From UBA1081 sp045636025 (lineage in GTDB: Bacteria > Bacillota > Clostridia > Oscillospirales > Acutalibacteraceae): a stretch of DNA of 14,917 bases. Where the stretch lies: positions 1-14,917 of the forward strand of contig JAZTWP010000007.1 in assembly GCA_045636025.1 (NCBI GenBank), written 5' to 3'. The translations under genes were made by a program, and so were the position numbers. A model generated the notes under the pieces. It searched no databases. It saw only the letters and a program-made list of their open reading frames with translations, and had not been told where the DNA came from. Positions 14,053 through 14,917 of this stretch are shown here, in pieces (positions within the stretch are counted from its first letter, which is position 1; every line of letters starts with the position of its first letter).

Positions 14053-14736
14053 AAGTCTATCTCCATATATGAAAGCTCATAATTACCCGTTACGGGGTTT
14101 TTCTTTTTATAATCACAGTAAACAACTCTGTTTTCGCTGTAAAGTATCGCACAGCCTACTTTGCCTTTTATCTGCATATTCTCGTAAAAGTGCTTTTTAA
14201 TGCGTCTTAGTCTGTCATCTTTGATTTTCAGAATTTCAGGCAGGACTCCCGAAGAATTTGAGGAAAGTCTGTCGCAAACAAGAGCATCACGAAGCTTCAC
14301 ATTATCTGTTTTACTGCCGAAAAAATTATAAACCAATCCGAGGTATTCGTCAAGAGGAATGTTCTTTTTATCTGAGGTAAATTCACCGAAAGATGCGAAT
14401 ATATCAAAGGGTGAAAATCCGCAGTCATCAACAAGAAACTCAAGTGTTTTTCTGAATCTTCCGCTGTTGTAAAGACGGTCTGCGGCATCTTCAGCATGGT
14501 GGATTATCTGCATATCTGCTTCTGAAAGACAATCGGTAGAAACAACCGAGTACGGTGCTTTTTCTGAAAATCTGCACCCGAAATCATCGCTTTTTTCACG
14601 CAATTCACTGCCATGCAAAAGCTTTAAAAATCCCAACTGCAACATATCAGGTTTAAGGGAATAAAGTTTATCGAAACTATTTCTGAATGACTCAAGATTT
14701 TCATAAGGCAAGCCTGCAATAAGGTCTGCATGGATA
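14049..14736 (-). CDS. DUF4080-type radical SAM protein, C-terminal part
   Basis: About 229 residues remain of a larger protein; the N-terminal B12-binding-like and CxxxCxxC radical SAM parts would lie beyond the right edge. The visible start I-H-A-D-L-I-A-G-L-P-Y-E-N is the late radical SAM barrel motif. The L-G-F-L-K-L-L-H-G-S-E-L-R stretch and the following helical C-terminal region fit DUF4080. The reaction of this family is not established as far as I know. The frame seems to extend to 14750 and could be called with an M-A-S-D-F start, but those residues are encoded by sequencing adapter; true sequence begins at 14736. The stop codon overlaps the trmB start by 4 bases. Confidence 0.65.
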
Positions 14737-14820
14737 AAGTCGGAGGCCAAGCGGTCTTAGGAAGACAATGTAAGAGCTCAACTCCTTGGCTCACAGAACG
14801 ACATGGCTACGATCCGACTT
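14737..14820. other. MGI/BGI (DNBSEQ) sequencing adapter with barcode, assembly artefact
   Basis: The 84 bases have the layout of a circularised DNBSEQ library adapter. A 32-base part begins AAGTCGGAGGCCAAGCGGTC. A 10-base barcode, TGTAAGAGCT (14769-14778), follows. A 42-base part then begins CAACTCCTTGGCTCACAGAA and ends ACGATCCGACTT. I recognise both flanks from memory as the MGI adapter pair. This is not genomic DNA. Confidence 0.95.
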
Positions 14821-14917
14821 CAACATATCAGGTTTAAGGGAATAAAGTTTATCGAAACTATTTCTGAATGACTCAAGATTTTCATAAGGCAAGCCTGCAA
14901 TAAGGTCTGCATGGATA
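14821..14917 (+). repeat. Artefactual 97-base copy of 14640-14736
   Basis: The final 97 bases repeat 14640-14736 exactly and in the same orientation, with the adapter in between. The copy starts and ends exactly where a 97-base library insert would, so this is one turn of an insert-adapter circle, not a biological direct repeat. The coding content duplicates the truncated end of the DUF4080-type gene. Confidence 0.95.

Noticed and set aside
14640..14917. Direct repeat pair flanking an 84-base unique spacer, resembling a mobile element or start of a repeat array
   Set aside because: The spacer is recognised as sequencing adapter with a barcode, and the repeat ends coincide with the insert ends.
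1..14917. CRISPR array, prophage, insertion sequence or defence island
   Set aside because: I saw no regularly spaced repeats, transposase, integrase or phage structural genes, and no recognisable defence proteins; the genes are mostly housekeeping, redox and carbohydrate functions.

Overview
The window looks like an AT-rich Bacillota chromosome fragment, most likely an anaerobic gut or rumen Clostridia member (Oscillospirales/Ruminococcus-like). This is inferred from strong GGAGG-type ribosome binding sites, TTGACA/TATAAT promoters, intrinsic hairpin-T terminators and the protein families present. The sequence comes from an assembly: the last 181 bases are a sequencing-adapter artefact, not genome.

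Layout. Bases 1-1032 hold the C-terminal part of a GPH-family sugar:cation symporter. It converges on a PHP-domain metallohydrolase gene (1079-1987, minus, TTG start). A tRNA operon (promoter 2072-2100) carries a decayed tRNA-Leu copy, then intact tRNA-Leu(CAG) and tRNA-Val(TAC), ending at 2451. A GH43-like beta-propeller protein (2507-3466, minus) is divergent from thioredoxin.

Bases 3485-6872 form a redox block: trxA, a convergent Cys-rich Crp/Fnr-type regulator, then the run trxB - ZIP metal transporter - Bcp peroxiredoxin. Two TGTGA-N5 dyads lie at the class II activator position of -10 elements that lack a -35. The first is placed symmetrically between trxA and the GH43-like gene; the second lies upstream of trxB. 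The regulator's recognition helix keeps the R-E-x3-R pattern that reads TGTGA in CRP, so it is the natural candidate for binding them.

Bases 6950-9182 encode an ECF-type sigma factor overlapping a single-pass membrane protein, probably its anti-sigma factor, and end in a 44-base perfect palindrome. Next comes a second PHP-domain protein (minus), divergent from a polytopic HGSNAT/DUF5009-like acyltransferase that contains an in-frame G9 tract. The right end is a tightly packed minus-strand operon read as DUF4080-type radical SAM protein (truncated) > TrmB tRNA methyltransferase > GH29 alpha-L-fucosidase.

Together the genes suggest a glycan-using anaerobe with a locally encoded and locally regulated thiol/peroxide defence. 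The adapter insertion at 14737-14820 and the duplicated 97 bases after it should be trimmed before any biological interpretation.
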